Below, piece after piece: positions 44,441 to 56,209 of a stretch of DNA of 64,000 bases. Position numbers and translations under genes: made by a program. This stretch comes from Oscarella lobularis (lineage: Eukaryota; Porifera; Homoscleromorpha; Homosclerophorida; Oscarellidae), in contig NC_089175.1 in NCBI RefSeq assembly GCF_947507565.1, positions 5,135,733 to 5,199,732 on the forward strand. The letters are read 5' to 3'. The first letter of the stretch is position 1. Each line of letters starts with the position of its first letter. Below the pieces are notes generated by a model that worked only from the letters and a program-made list of their open reading frames with translations, searched no databases and was not told the DNA's origin.

Positions 44441-44900
44441 CACTAGGAACCGCACGTTTTTACTATAAATAGCTTCTAAAATTTACGAGAGTGTAGGGAT
44501 TAAATTTGTAAATTCGCTTGAAAAATAGCGGAGTCGCGCCTCAATCGCGCCTAACGACCCACGGTGTTTCGAATTTTGCTAAAATATGTTAAGTAAAAAC
44601 AGCTTCCTTTTAGAGTCAAAGCCAAAGAATGCTGCTTTAATTATTTATACTACTGCCGTTTTAGGGAAGCTCGGCGACAAAAATGAGAACTTGTAGACGA
44701 TACTATTCGTACGAGGTCCCCCGCTCGATGCGTGTTTGTTTCAGTGAAGCATTGTCATATTTGTGCATTTTCGTCAGAGAAAATGCACTTGTCAGAGGCT
44801 AGATAGGGTAAATTCAGCGCTTTCGGAGAACATTTGAAAGCGGGGAGTAACCCTAACTACGACGCATGCGTGTTTGAAACTCCGTCCTGCCGCACGCCAC

Positions 44901-45716
44901 CATGAATTTCCACTTAGCAACTAGCGCACGTTTTTCCTCGCGAAATGAAGGTCTCGCCATCGGCGGCACTTTTCGCGCTACTATGAGTTTAGGAGATAAC
45001 ATGTTTCTCCTAACAGCGTTTGTTCATTCGGGTCTACTGAAGCCGCCGGTTTAGAGAAAAAATTACTTTCGCGATGCCACGCCCAAACCCGCGTTTTGAT
45101 GACTATTCGCGTGTCCGGTAAAAATCGCTTCAGACTGCTGATGTACTGGAGAAAATTTCAAAACTTTTCATTGAATAAAATTTTTCCGAAATTTTTTTGT
45201 TTTCTTAAAAACGGCCGTTTCTAAGTTACGTACCTACGCTCCTTTACGTGCGTTTTTCTCGGTAACGGCACTATGAATTTTTCTTTTCAACATTTTAGGG
45301 GGTCACTCAAAGGCAATTTTAAAATCTCATTGATAGACATTGACGAAGAAATGCTTTTTTGCGAAAGTATTTCGTCTCGAATTTGGCTTTGATTAGCGCG
45401 ATACTACCCCTAACGCGCGTACGGTTAGCAACATAGAAATATTTTCTTTTACCACGATAGTATGACTGTGACGTAACAATCACTTGACCCATTTTACAAA
45501 AATTGCGCGAAGATCATGTGAACGAACACTGGTCCGTGATTGGCTGATAGCACAAATTCTTCGTTTAGGCGGAAGAGTTTCACAATCACATTTATATTAC
45601 TTCCTAAACTATTTAATGGCGTTTTAGTTACGTTTGCAGGGCCTTTTTGTAAAGGGGTAGGGGACTTTGAAAAATTGGAAATTTATGGTGGCGTGCTCTG
45701 TACTTCGACTGACGAG
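44901..45716. other. No gene recognised
   Basis: Right flank of the Mutator-like element. Short frames only, with no domain or repeat recognised until satellite A resumes at about 45717. Confidence 0.4.
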
Positions 45717-46262
45717 CGATTAGTTTTATAGATAAAAATGGCGCCCCAATAGGAACCGGGCCGCAAAATTCTTTTATTTAGAGGTAAATGCGGCAATTTC
45801 TGCATCAAATTAGAGCTAAAAGGCAAAGGCAGCAATTTATGCATTAAATAAAAGCTACTTCGACTGATTTATAGCGTAAAACATGCGAATAATTTTTTGA
45901 TAAAAAAGAGGCTCATTAGGATCCTACCGGGCCATGAAAATTTCGTTTATTCAAAGTCAAAGGCAGCAATTGAGCTACTTCGACTGATTTAGCGCAAAAT
46001 ATACGATTAATTTTTGGATAAAAATGAGGACCCATTAGGAACCGGGTCACGAAAATTTCGTTTATTTAAGGGCAAAGGCAGCAATGAAAGCGTTTTTCTG
46101 CATCAAATTAGAGCTACTTCGACTGATTCAATGCAAAAAACGAGTGATTAGTTTTATAGAAAAAAATGGGGCCCCATTAGGAACCGGGCCATAAAAATTT
46201 CGTTTATTCAAAGGCAAAGGCAGCAATTTCTGCATTAAATAAGAGCTACTTCGACTTATTCC
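45717..46262 (-). repeat. Satellite A, third block
   Basis: About four units in reverse orientation with CCCCAATAGGAACCGGGCCG, AAATTTCGTTTATT, GCAAAGGCAGCAATTTCTGC and GAGCTACTTCGACTGATT. The first units are more degenerate than those at 33 kb. It is separated from the 40.5 kb block by the Mutator-like element and 0.8 kb of other sequence. Confidence 0.85.
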
Positions 46263-46849
46263 CTGAATACCAGGGCGGGCGCGGGCGAAGCCCGCGCGCG
46301 CCCCTCGAACGTGATGGGGCAAAAACTCAAAGTGTTTGACTGTCTGTCGGTAACCCTGACGTCACAATCGCTCCTAAACCAATCACGCACACAAGTGCCT
46401 TTATGACATCACATTCATTGTGATTTCATACTCTCCCGTATTTTGAACGCAATTGCTAGCGAAAAGGTGACGTCACAGTATACTAACCCGGATTGTGTTC
46501 ATTAAACGTAACGAGCACATAACATTGTGAGCTTTATTAGTAACTTTCATGGACTCCAGGAGGCATCGAAGGAACACAGTAAAGGAGCCTGTTGGGTTTG
46601 TCGTGCTGCGAGAAAAGCTCGCAGCACGCACGCCCAACTGCGAGCTGATAACGTGCCTCTTGACACGATCATGCACCCGAGGGAGCCACCGGAGGGAGCA
46701 GAGGTTTAGGGTCAGGGAAGGGTAGCTCTTAGCAGTGTCACATTTACATGACAGGTAACATTAATGGCCGGAGCTGTATACGATTTCGCTCATTTGATAT
46801 CTGAATGGAACACCTGAAATCTGTGTCTCTGAGTAGTCTATAGGCATAC
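46263..46849. other. No gene recognised
   Basis: A GC-rich palindromic patch (GGCGGGCGCGGGCGAAGCCC at about 46273) follows satellite A. The rest has only short frames. Confidence 0.4.
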
Positions 46850-47131
46850 CCTTTTCCAGATATCTAGTTACTGATACAAACTTAATTACGTTTTGAAAAT
46901 GAGGGGAAGGGGCGCCCCAAACTTAACATTAAGTTTCAATTAAATCCAAAGAGTCGTTTGGGAGGTAGACAGGAAAATTCTCAACTCCAACTATCAGGAT
47001 TTTGGTCTACTGTAAATCCATGAAGCGCCGATTTTCTCCTAGACAGTTACTGATACAATCTTAATTGCTATTTCAAAATGAGGGGTTAGGGCCCCCAAAC
47101 TTAAAATAAAGTTTCTATTAAATCCAAAGTG
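46850..47131 (+). repeat. Satellite B, ~180-bp units, left block
   Basis: About 1.5 units with CTAGACAGTTACTGATACAA, AAAATGAGGGG and TTAAATCCAAAG. The same unit recurs at 50690-51405. Confidence 0.85.
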
Positions 47132-49230
47132 TCGTGTCATCAGCCGCGAAGTTTTGCCGACAGTTCAATTTCTGCAAAGAGGGGTGCAACTACGGGGCTG
47201 ACTGTGTGGTTGCACACGTGTGCGCAATGTGCGGAGCCGAGGGGCACAAACCGGCAACCTGCAAGCTGCCCGCAGTGGCGCATGGGAAATAGCCAGCTGG
47301 CCAGGAGAGGGCATTTTCTGCGTTGGGTTACGGACATTGGATAATGGCGCTGTGTTGCGCCCACTGCGTTTGAGCGTTTGCTTTGTTTTCGGGGAATGGC
47401 ATGGGGCAGGGTCCGTTAAGCCGTCTGTTGTGCTTTGCTGCGGTTAGGACACGTTAGTAAATAACAACCAGTGTGTATGCGCGTGATGGGCCTGTCTCTC
47501 GCTTAGATGCGTGTGGCTTGGTCAACGGGCACCAAGTTTTACTGCCCCGGTTGCAATCTCTTGAAACGGCGGAAGCATCAGGGTTCCCGGCCCTCCCCGC
47601 GGGAGTGGGCCGGCGCGTCGTCCTCGCCGGTGCGCCTGGGGGCATGGCGGACAGCGCTGGCAAAGCACCCCAATTAGGGCGTTCGCGCAGTTCATCGTAG
47701 CGGGCCTGGCGGAAGGTTTTCGGATCGGGCACGAGAGCTCGCACGTGCGCAGGATGGGACCAACTAGCATCATGAGCCGGGGAGCACGTGGTGCAGCGTT
47801 ACCTAGACGAGGAGCGGGCATCAGGCGCCATAGGCGGTCCAATGCAGCATCCCGAGGCGGTACATGTGATCCCGTTTGGCGTCATCCCCAAATTGCGCCC
47901 ACCGGGCAGGTGGCGGCTAATTGTGAATCTGTCGTCGTCGCCGACAGGCGGGAGTGTTAACAACGGCATTTCCCCAGCAGCCTGCTTGGTGGATCCAATA
48001 CGTGCGTCTGAACGAGGCAGTTTGCTGATGCGCGGGGCTTGGCAAAAGGACGTCGCTGGTCAAATTAGACATCAAAAGCGCGTAACGTATTGTGCCGGTC
48101 CATCCGGCCAATCGGCACTTACGTGCTTGTGGACACGGCGCTGCCGTTTGGCATTCGCTCTGCCCCGGTGATCTTTTCGGCGGTGGCCGACGCATTGCTG
48201 TGGATAATGTTGGACCGGGGCATCCAGGACGAAGTCCATTATCTCGACGATTACTTATTTCTGGGCTCCCCGGCAACGGCGGCAGGCTAGCGCAATCGAA
48301 GGGTCGCGTTGGAGACCTGCGCGGAACTAGGGGTTCCCGTAGCAGTGCAGAAACTAGAGGACCCGAGGATTTATGGGGCGGCGGAGCAATCGCGGGAAGC
48401 GTCTGGTTCAACCAGCAATAGTCGCCCGATTGGCCCTTGGAAAAGATCGCGGCGAAAGAATTGGCGCCGGTGGTGGTGGCCGCGGCGGTGAGGAGCCGCG
48501 ACTGGAAGGGCTCGTTGGTGCTCAGAGTAGGATAATTCGACCGTGGTGGCGGCAGTCAACTCGGGTTCAAGCCGGGACGCGTAGCTGATGCCGTTGCTGC
48601 GGTCGTTGCAATTTGTGAAGGCAACGTGTGCCTTTTCGCTGCGGGCGCGACACATACCTAGCGCGCTGAACGTTGTGGCGGACGGCTTGTCAAGAAACTG
48701 ACCGCTAGCTGATATCCGTATGTATTCCCCGCAGATGGCGTCCAAGCTGTCGTCGGTGCCGGCGGAGATCTGGGACTTGCTTGCTCGAGCCCAGCCGGGT
48801 TAACTGGTTGTCACACGGCTGGAGAGCGCGGTTTCTGGCTAAGCTGCGCTAGGAATATCGCGCCGGGGAAAACCAGTTTGCCCGTTTCTGCCGGCATCTG
48901 GGAGTGACGCCGGTGCCAGCCTCCAAACGGATCCATTCCGGCGAGGGGTGGAGGACGCATGGACTGGGACCTATGCAGTGTGGTAGCGATTCTTTTGTAA
49001 CTGGTGCGTCACGGCTGAAAGTCGGGCCCGCTATTTCGCCATCGCGATGAGCGTCCACTATCGAGGACGACGTTGGTTCTACGCATTCGCCAGGCGCTGA
49101 CATCGCAAGGAGGGTGGGCGAGATCCTTCTGGGGTCACAGCTTTCTGATTGGCGCGGCGTCGACAGCAACAGCGCGCGGTCTGGAGGATTCGACGATCCG
49201 AACGCAAGTTCTCTAGCTAGCTACAGGCGG
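47132..49230 (+). mobile_element. DIRS-like retrotransposon, copy 2, gag/RT part
   Basis: Plus-strand remains of the same family. Zinc-knuckle cysteines occur at about 47150-47270 (FCQFNFCKEGCNYGADC, HVCAMCGAEGHKPATC). RT follows: QRYLDEERASGAIGG and PFGVIPKLRPPGRWRLIV at 47790-47930, then LVDTALPFGIRSAPVIFSA and YLDDYLFLGSP at 48120-48285. Frames shift repeatedly after that. The recombinase part of what may be the same element is at 56.2 kb; the stretch between carries other insertions. Confidence 0.82.
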
Positions 49231-49479
49231 GTGTTTGTCTTTCTGGCCGATTATCTGCTAATCCGCAGCGTAAATGAAAAACCCGTCGAGGCTCAAATAA
49301 AAGTTTTTTTCGTGCCCCCGTGCGATAATGTGACATTCACATGCAGTAGAAAGCGTTTGCTCTTCCTCACTGAAATTATAGACGATACTCCCCTACCTGT
49401 TTGGCGACGTAAATCAGGCAAATAAAACACATTCAATCAGCGAAACAAAATAGAAACGTTCACTTGAGCTACGAGTCCT
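49231..49479. other. No gene recognised
   Basis: Transition between the DIRS copy 2 remains and the piggyBac remnant; a short open frame (to 49425) has no recognised domain. Confidence 0.3.
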
Positions 49480-50480
49480 TGGCTGGAGCAATGGAATTTC
49501 GCAATCCCTTTTTCTTTTTTGTACATAAATTCTTCGCAATTTTGTATTTCTCAAGCCACGCCGAGGCTAAAGAGAAGCTCCTCATGCCCAGTCGCATCTG
49601 AAATTAAAACAAAAAAATTATTTTTTAAGCATTATGTTTTCAAGTGTTTACAACTTTTCTTTCATATAGAAACAACGTCTTTGTTCTGCTGAGGTACAAA
49701 GATACACATTGCAAACACTACAAATGTAGTTTGTCACGCTGCGCTTTTTGTTGCGCATGTAGCATGCTTTGCACCTTTGGTACTTTCCATCTACTGGGAG
49801 GGGCAAATGCGGCAAAGTGCTGTTCAATCTTACGTTTGAATGCTCGTCTTCGCGGCTATCACAAGATAGCCCTCTTCTGTAGATTCTATTCGTAAATCAA
49901 TTACGTCGCAAGTTCAGTTGGAAATTCTTTTACGTTCCGCTTTTGTCGACCCAGCATTGTGTGCCTAGTATTCGTTGAAGACTCTATAATGAAAGCGTTC
50001 GAAATAGAGCATTCAAAAAGGTAGAAAAAATTCTTTTCCATGCTTTTTTGACTTCCTGGTGCATTCAAGAAGGTAGAAAAATATTCTTTTCCATGCTTTT
50101 TTGACTTCCTTCCGCTGTTGTATTATCTGGTCTCCTCGGTCCACTCCCCGCATATAGCGGTACTCAATATACCCTGGAAGGTAAGGAAGGCACGGCACCG
50201 GAATTCTTTCCGCTCCCTCTCTGCGAGATATGGTTGGTTGCGGTTCTCCCGGCTCAGCAGGAGGAGGAGAGGCAGTTGACAAAAAATTAACGTAGCTGCG
50301 GTCGTACCAAAGACCCGCCGTCATCGGGCCTTTTGACAGGTGACGGTAATATCCTCGTTCAACTCTTCGCGGTGTTGGATTTATACGGAGTGATTTCTTC
50401 AGCTGATCCGGATATCCTTTGCAAGAAGGGCGAGCGGTTCCAGTGGCGTAAATATCGCAGTAGTACAAAGATTCAAACAA
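49480..50480 (-). pseudogene. piggyBac-type transposase fragment
   Basis: Minus strand: YYCDIYATGTARPSCKGYP, LWYDRSYVNFLST, RREGAERIPVPC, YRYMRGVDRGDQ and WKRIFFYLLECT are the C-terminal half of a piggyBac DDE transposase. Further left, the cysteine finger is readable at about 49815-49680 (CKACYMRNKKRSV, YICSVCNVYLC). A 52-bp tandem duplication at about 50008-50112 and frame breaks interrupt it. The N-terminal half is missing, and no TTAA-flanked ends were found. Confidence 0.82.
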
Positions 50481-50689
50481 TTCAGGGCTGGTGTAACTAG
50501 ATAATGATGGCTTGGATAGCCATCATGAGGAGCCTCCCCACAGCTGTTACCGTTTTAAAGAAATAAATAAAACACGTGCTCACACTTTTCATCGTTATGT
50601 CACACATACACAGCGCGGAATGTAGTCGACAGCTGAGCAAGGAACGGGCGGCGCGGCCGTGGTGGAGAGGGGTGCCCCAATCTAAGCAT

Positions 50690-51405
50690 AAAATTTCGAT
50701 TAAATCCAAAGAATCGTTGAGGAGGTAGAAAAGGTTAATCTCAACTCGAACTGGTCGTAATTTTACTGGATAACAAATTGGTTCATGAAGCGTCGATTTT
50801 CTCCTAGACAGTTACTGATACAAACCTAATTACTTTTTCACAATGAGGGGGAAGGGCCCCCCAAACTTAACATAAGGTCTCAACTAAATCAAACGAATCG
50901 TTAAGGAGGTAGACAGCTATATTCTCAACTCGAACTTGTCAGGAAATTGGTCGCATGGGTATGGCCATGAATTGCCGATTTTCTCCTAGACAGTTACTGA
51001 TACAAACTTACGCTTTCAAAATGAGGGGAGGAGTGCCCCGATCTAAACATAAACTTTCAATTAAATCCAACGAGTCGTTTAGGAGGGAGACAGGGATATT
51101 CTCAACTTTGAACTTGTCAGGTATTTGCTGTACTGTACATCCCATATTTTTATGAAGCGCCGATTTTCTCCTAGACAGTTACTGATACAAACTTAATTAC
51201 TATGTAAAAATAAGGAGAAGCGAGCCCAAAACTCAACATAAAGTTTTGATTAAATCCAACGAATCGTTGAGGAGGTAGAAAGGGTTAATCTTAACTCAAA
51301 ATTGTCGAAATTTGGTCTACTGGATGTCACATAGTTCCATGAAGCGTCGATTTTCTCCTAGACAGTTACTGATACAAACTTAATTGCAATTTCAAAATGA
51401 GGGGG
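50690..51405 (+). repeat. Satellite B, right block
   Basis: Four units of about 183 bp; the shared TCTCCTAGACAGTTACTGAT occurs at 50800, 50983, 51165 and 51353. Each unit also has TAAATCCAA.GA.TCGTT and GAGGTAGA. Same family as 46850-47131. Confidence 0.9.
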
Positions 51406-51990
51406 AAGGCCTGTCACGACGCAAATGGACCGGGCGACGAGTGGACCGGGGGTGCATGTACGGCTGCGTAGAAGATCCGGGAGGTTCACAAGCAGCAGCG
51501 GTAGTTGGACCGATATCGCTGCATAAGGACCGGGTTCTTAGACCCGTCAGCTCCTTCTCTAACCCTCTCAAAACTCTCTATAGCCTTCTTTGTCGACGAA
51601 GCAGACTACTTGGCGTTCTTCGCTTCCGTTCTGCGGTCGAAACTGCCGCTTAGGTAGTACAAGCCTGGTTTTTCACGCGCTGATGGTTAGATCCGTCAGC
51701 CCATTCTGTAAACACTAAACAGCCTTCTTTGTCAACGAAGCTAACGACTTTGGCGACGTTCTGCAGTCGAAATCGTCACGCTAAGCTACGACACGGTTTG
51801 GTTGGTTAGTCACGTGACGATTAAAAACCATCATTTCGTCCATTTATTTATTTATCGTCAACACAACTGAATCAACACTCTTTCATCAAACCACGTGATG
51901 ATAAAAAACCAAAATTTCGTCATCTAGTAATTAACACAACTGAATATTGCAATATACTCTTTCATCAAAACAACGTTCACATGACACTTT
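51406..51990. other. No gene recognised
   Basis: Two degenerate copies of a stretch with AGCCTTCTTTGTCGACGAAG (51581, 51721) suggest an old repeat. No coding similarity. Confidence 0.4.
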
Positions 51991-52009
51991 GAGTGCCAAC
52001 ACAACGCTT

Positions 52010-54160
52010 TCATTTAGCGGCATTCAGGGCACAGCCACGTATGAGGTATTTTGCCCAATCCAACGCAGTCAGGGTGATACCACTCGTCCTTTTTCGGGCA
52101 TTTTTTGCCGTCGCAAGCAACCATCAGCCCTCTCTTCGGCTTTCGGCAGGGGCAGTAAACTTTTGTTGATATCTTGCAAATGATGGCGGTCCTTACGACC
52201 CTATCTCTTGAACGCGGAAATTCTCTGAGTCGGCATTCGTCGAAAGCTGCAACTAAATGCTTTCTCATTTTGCTTTGATCGTAAGAAATTTCTGTAGGGT
52301 CTGAACCGTTGCACAGGGACGTCGCATGGGCCAGCGCAAAAAGGTCGCAGTCACTTCCTCCGCGTTGTCTCTGAACATTCATAACTTGAAAAACGATTGA
52401 CTTTTCTTGAACTTGAATAATGTCTGCAATCATTTCTTGCAGAGACGAAGATGGATAGCCGTGTAAGCTATCATAAATATTGACGACATTCCTTGCTGTG
52501 CACCCTAGGTTGGACACGGTAATCCAGTGGCCAGGTACGTGCAAAACTTGCACGTAAGTACCGCGTTCGACGTCAAATCCAAACACGCTATTTGACTTGA
52601 TGGTCCTGCAGCCCCCCCATGTCAGGGAATTCTTGCGTCAAAAGCATTTCCCCGTTGGTCACTATCGTGTCATTTAGCCAGCCTCCAGATAGTATCATCT
52701 GTCTGTTAACTGGTGACAACAGTTTCACAGGTGGAGCTCCAGATAGTGGCATGACTGTCGTCGGAAGCGGAATCGCTGTTTAGGACAATGATATCGTCGG
52801 GGTCGACATCTTTGTTGACGCATTGAGGCTTTCCGGGATGACAGCGTTCGGTGCACTTGAGTCCGTTTTTTCGGCAAATACAAATCTTTCTTGCACATAA
52901 ATTGCGGCAGTAGCATACCGTGGCACTAGACTCTGCCGATGATGTTGTGGCACGTAATGGCTGTAAAGGAGAAAAGAGCTGTAGAAAATAGCGCAAATGT
53001 AGGTATTTTACATGCCTTGGTTTTTGTCGCATTTTCGAAAGTGTCAATCTGAAAAGAAACTGTATCCGGATCGCTTGCATTCGAATCGCTTTCAAGCGCA
53101 TCACTGCCATCAGCTGAATCATCGTCGTTCTATGACATTACAAAATGACACATTAACATTTGTCCTGGTTATTCATAATGCGCCAACCTTTTCATTGCCT
53201 GCGTCTTCAGTAACAAATTTCTTGACATGTCTGGAGTTCACTTTCCTAACATTCCCGCCATTTTCTTCGAGCAGCAGAGTTGACATCCCATATTTGCCAA
53301 CGACCAGAAATGGCCCCAGGAATCTTGGATCAAGTTTCCCTCCTGCTCTTTTCTTTCTTTTAAAGTCCTTCCGAAAACAAGATCATCAACTTGAATTTTA
53401 TTTCCTGTACCATGACGGCGGTCATAAACGGATTTTTGTTTTTGCTGCGCTTGCAAAATATTTTGCTTTGCTGCTACCAGGTTCTGTTGCCTTTGCTCGG
53501 CGATAACAGCTAGGCACTGCAGATTATCGACATCGGTGGTACGTGTCTCCTCCATGTCCGAAAGTGTCGGTTCTCCGCCATCGAGATCAATAGGAAGTAG
53601 TCCTTGTCGACCAAACATCAATTGAAAGGGAGAATACTGGGTTGACTCGTGGTGTTGTACGCATAGACGGAGCTGTCGAGAAATTCGTCCCAAAGATGTT
53701 TCTCAGCGTTGCTAACCTTGGACAGTATATTTTGGAGTGTCTGATTGAATCTCTCCACAAGCCCGTTCGCCTGAAAAGTTAAATAAAACAATTGATAGTA
53801 AAATCTCATCGCGAGGGGCACAGTAACCTGTGGATGATATGGTGCTGTGAAAATGCGCTTAATGCTCAGCCTAGTGGATAGCTCTGTGTCAAGGGCGTTG
53901 CGAAACTCTTTTCCATTGTCTCACGTTATGACTCGAGGAAGACCAATCGTCATAAAGATCTGGCATACAAAAGAATACTTTGAAATATCGCCAACGCGAC
54001 ATTCGATTCCGTCACCTTGTAAAGAGCCGCTGCGACGGCAGGAGCTTCTTTTGTTGGCAAAGCTACAGCTTGCACAAACTTTGTCATGTAATCACATATT
54101 GTTAACACGTACAGTGCCAATCAGCATAAACTTCCAAAATCTTTAGCGCGATTGCGCAGA
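52010..54160 (-). mobile_element. Ginger1-like transposon remnant (integrase + CXC + Ulp1 protease + PHD)
   Basis: From right to left: integrase core at about 54150-53620 (TKFVQAVALPTKEAP, FMTIGLPRVIT then DNGKEFRNAL, and NGLVERFNQTLQNILSKVS with the final Glu), then the C-terminal part (FNLMFGRQGLLPID, KQKSVYDRRHGTGN). A cysteine-rich CXC-like region follows (CYCRNLCARKICICRKNG, 52940-52830). Then a Ulp1/C48-type protease (LSGGWLNDTIV, HWITVSNLGC, QRQRGGSDCDLFALA) and a terminal PHD finger (CPCRKP, CDGKKCPKKDEWYHPDC, WLCPECR, 52160-52014). This set fits Ginger1 DNA transposons, whose integrase resembles that of Gypsy elements. A seven-C run at about 52612 shifts the frame. Ends were not found. 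Confidence 0.75.
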
Positions 54161-54560
54161 GCACGTAGATCGTACGGGGTCCCCGAAGACATCGTTCGAT
54201 CCGGGAAAGACTGACTTTTTTTTCCATTGAGGTCCCGGAGTTCTAGAACGCGGCGTTCTGTAGTTAGGGAGTCGGCCAATGACGATCGGATGTTTGATCA
54301 CATGAAGTGTCGTCACAAAAGGTATAGTTTCCCGTACGTGTTTTCCGTTTCATGGCAACAGTGAACGCGCGTTATCACATCTCGGTGTTCTTTCGATTGC
54401 GATGGCTTCTAAACGTTCTATCAAGCGTATTTTTCATGCTCGAGCGCAGCATATGCTGGCTAAGCGCTCTTCTTTACCTGGTTAGCTAATTGTAGTTGAT
54501 GACGCGTCCAAATGCTAATTGACGCGTGATCGATTACGTTAGATCCGCCCTCGGGCCTTC
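54161..54560. other. No gene recognised
   Basis: Spacer between the integrase remains and the next transposase; no domain or clear inverted repeat identified by eye. Confidence 0.3.
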
Positions 54561-54719
54561 CTGCTGCGCCTTCCGACTGCGATATCAGCGACGAACCTGC
54601 AGGACCACCCTACGCAGAGAACGACATTTGGACGAGCGTCTGCGAGTGGGCAGAGTCGTGCTCAGCTGACGTCTCACGTATGCTTTCTCTGCTGATTTTC
54701 GAGATTTATAGGCAGGAAA

Positions 54720-55900
54720 CGCAAGTCGGGAAGGTCGCCATTTCGGAGAAGGTGGGATCAATTGTGGGGAAAATCGGGAAGAACAATCCGCGACTGGCGT
54801 TCGAAGTTCATCACCAACGCAGGCGAGTTCCCTGATTCTATGCGCGGTAGATATGCTCGCGATTCCATAATTGACCACGAGGATTGTCACGTAAAAGCCG
54901 CGAAGTGGGTGCGCCTGAACTCGTGTGTGCGTGGCAAGCCAAATATGACCGTGGTGGACTTCGCGCGTTACCTAAACGACGATCTCCTGCCCTCTCTTGT
55001 TCTTCCCCCTCATTTCCCTACGTCCGTTTCTGTGCCTACTGCTGGCCGCTTTTTGCATTCTTTAGGTTTCTCAAAAGTCAGCGCGAACCGGAAGTCGGTT
55101 TACCTTGACGGTCATGAGAGGTTTGCTAAAATGTTACACTTGTTGCTGACAAAAATGCTAACGTTTATCCTTTTGCAGACCTGACGTGGTCGCGTACAGA
55201 AAACAATTTCTGGATACGATGTTCGCCCTTCAGTCAACGCACAAGTGCCCTCCACTGCCATTGGACAACAAAGAGGATGTCGGCAGCACAATTGGTACAT
55301 ATTTTCGGCATGCATGTTAGAACTTCTGCAGTAACTGTTGCAGGGTTTGACGAAGGCAAGGTCCTGGTGACCATTTATCACGACGAGAGCACCGTCTCAT
55401 CTAATGATGACCAGTCGCTCATGTGGGCTCAGCCAGATCAAACTGCTTTGAAGCCCAAGGTAAACAAGCAATGTCAAAATAGTTGCTTATCAACAGCTTA
55501 TTGAAGGAAGAGGACATCACGCGCTATTTCTTCCTAAATTCCGTTGTGAATTGAAGTAAGAATACAAAAAAGATACATCAAGAATATAGATTTTTTCTTA
55601 GTCCCATCGAACGTGTTTGGGCTGAAGCGAAGAGGCACGCAAGAGCTAAGTGCAACTATAGCCTCAAGTCTTTGAGAAATCTCCTCCCAGAAGCACTTGG
55701 TCTTGTTTCTTTAGATACCATCAAGAAATTCTTCAGGAAAACAAGAGAATATCACCAAGCATACATGTCTGGAAAAATAGGTAAATTATTACGAATGATA
55801 TTGGAACACATAATACTTAATAAATCATTTTTATTTAGGAGGGAGAGAGTTGGAAGATCAAGTGAAGCAGTACAAGTCCCACAGAAGAATTAGAGCAACA
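54720..55900 (+). pseudogene. DDE_3-type (IS630/Tc1-like) transposase
   Basis: Plus strand. An N-terminal part (TIRDWRSKFITNAGEFPDSM, MTVVDFARYLND, GRFLHSLGFSKVSANRKSVY, 54780-55110) leads to PDVVAYRKQFLD, the catalytic region TIYHDESTVSSNDDQSLMWA (55374-55430), and RCELNPIERVWAEAKRHAR with YSLKSLRNLLPEALGLVSL (55550-55710), where the last acidic residue sits. Short GT-AG introns at about 55120-55178 and 55460-55600 would join most parts. A frame change near 55310 is also needed. Whether it is functional is unclear. Confidence 0.7.
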
Positions 55901-56209
55901 GATAGTTTTTAACCTATATCATATATCTGTGCTAGAAAATCATTTTCAATAGAGCTACAAAATTTTTAAGAGTAGTTTTGGTGTTAGGGTTGCATAGTTT
56001 TATTTATATTGGCGCTGGTAAATTAAAAACAAGAAAAATCTACATGTCTTTACAGTTATCCTCCACTTGTGATATCGCTCTTTTGTCGCCCCTCACTGTC
56101 AGGCGGACGTCGGTATCACGGCATCGATATGAGTTTGATCCGTTCGGGTAGGGAGAGGAGGTAAAAATGCTAATAGAATTATGATAATTACATGTCTATC
56201 TCGAATTAA

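Larger units (their letters stand above)
40790..44891 (-). mobile_element. Full-length Mutator-like transposon (4.1 kb)
   Basis: The right end is ...GTTTGAAACTCCGTCCTGCC. The left end is its inverse except for four extra bases (GGCCTGCAGGACGGAGTTTC). The 9-bp target duplication GCACGCCAC is at 40781-40789 and 44892-44900. Minus-strand exons encode a Mutator-family transposase. The ends match the MITE at 693-1472 over about 280 and 465 bases. It holds a palindromic insertion at 41769-41803 and a short triplicated unit at about 41885-41950 (GGCTTTTAGAAAAGCCGGGG). Confidence 0.92.
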
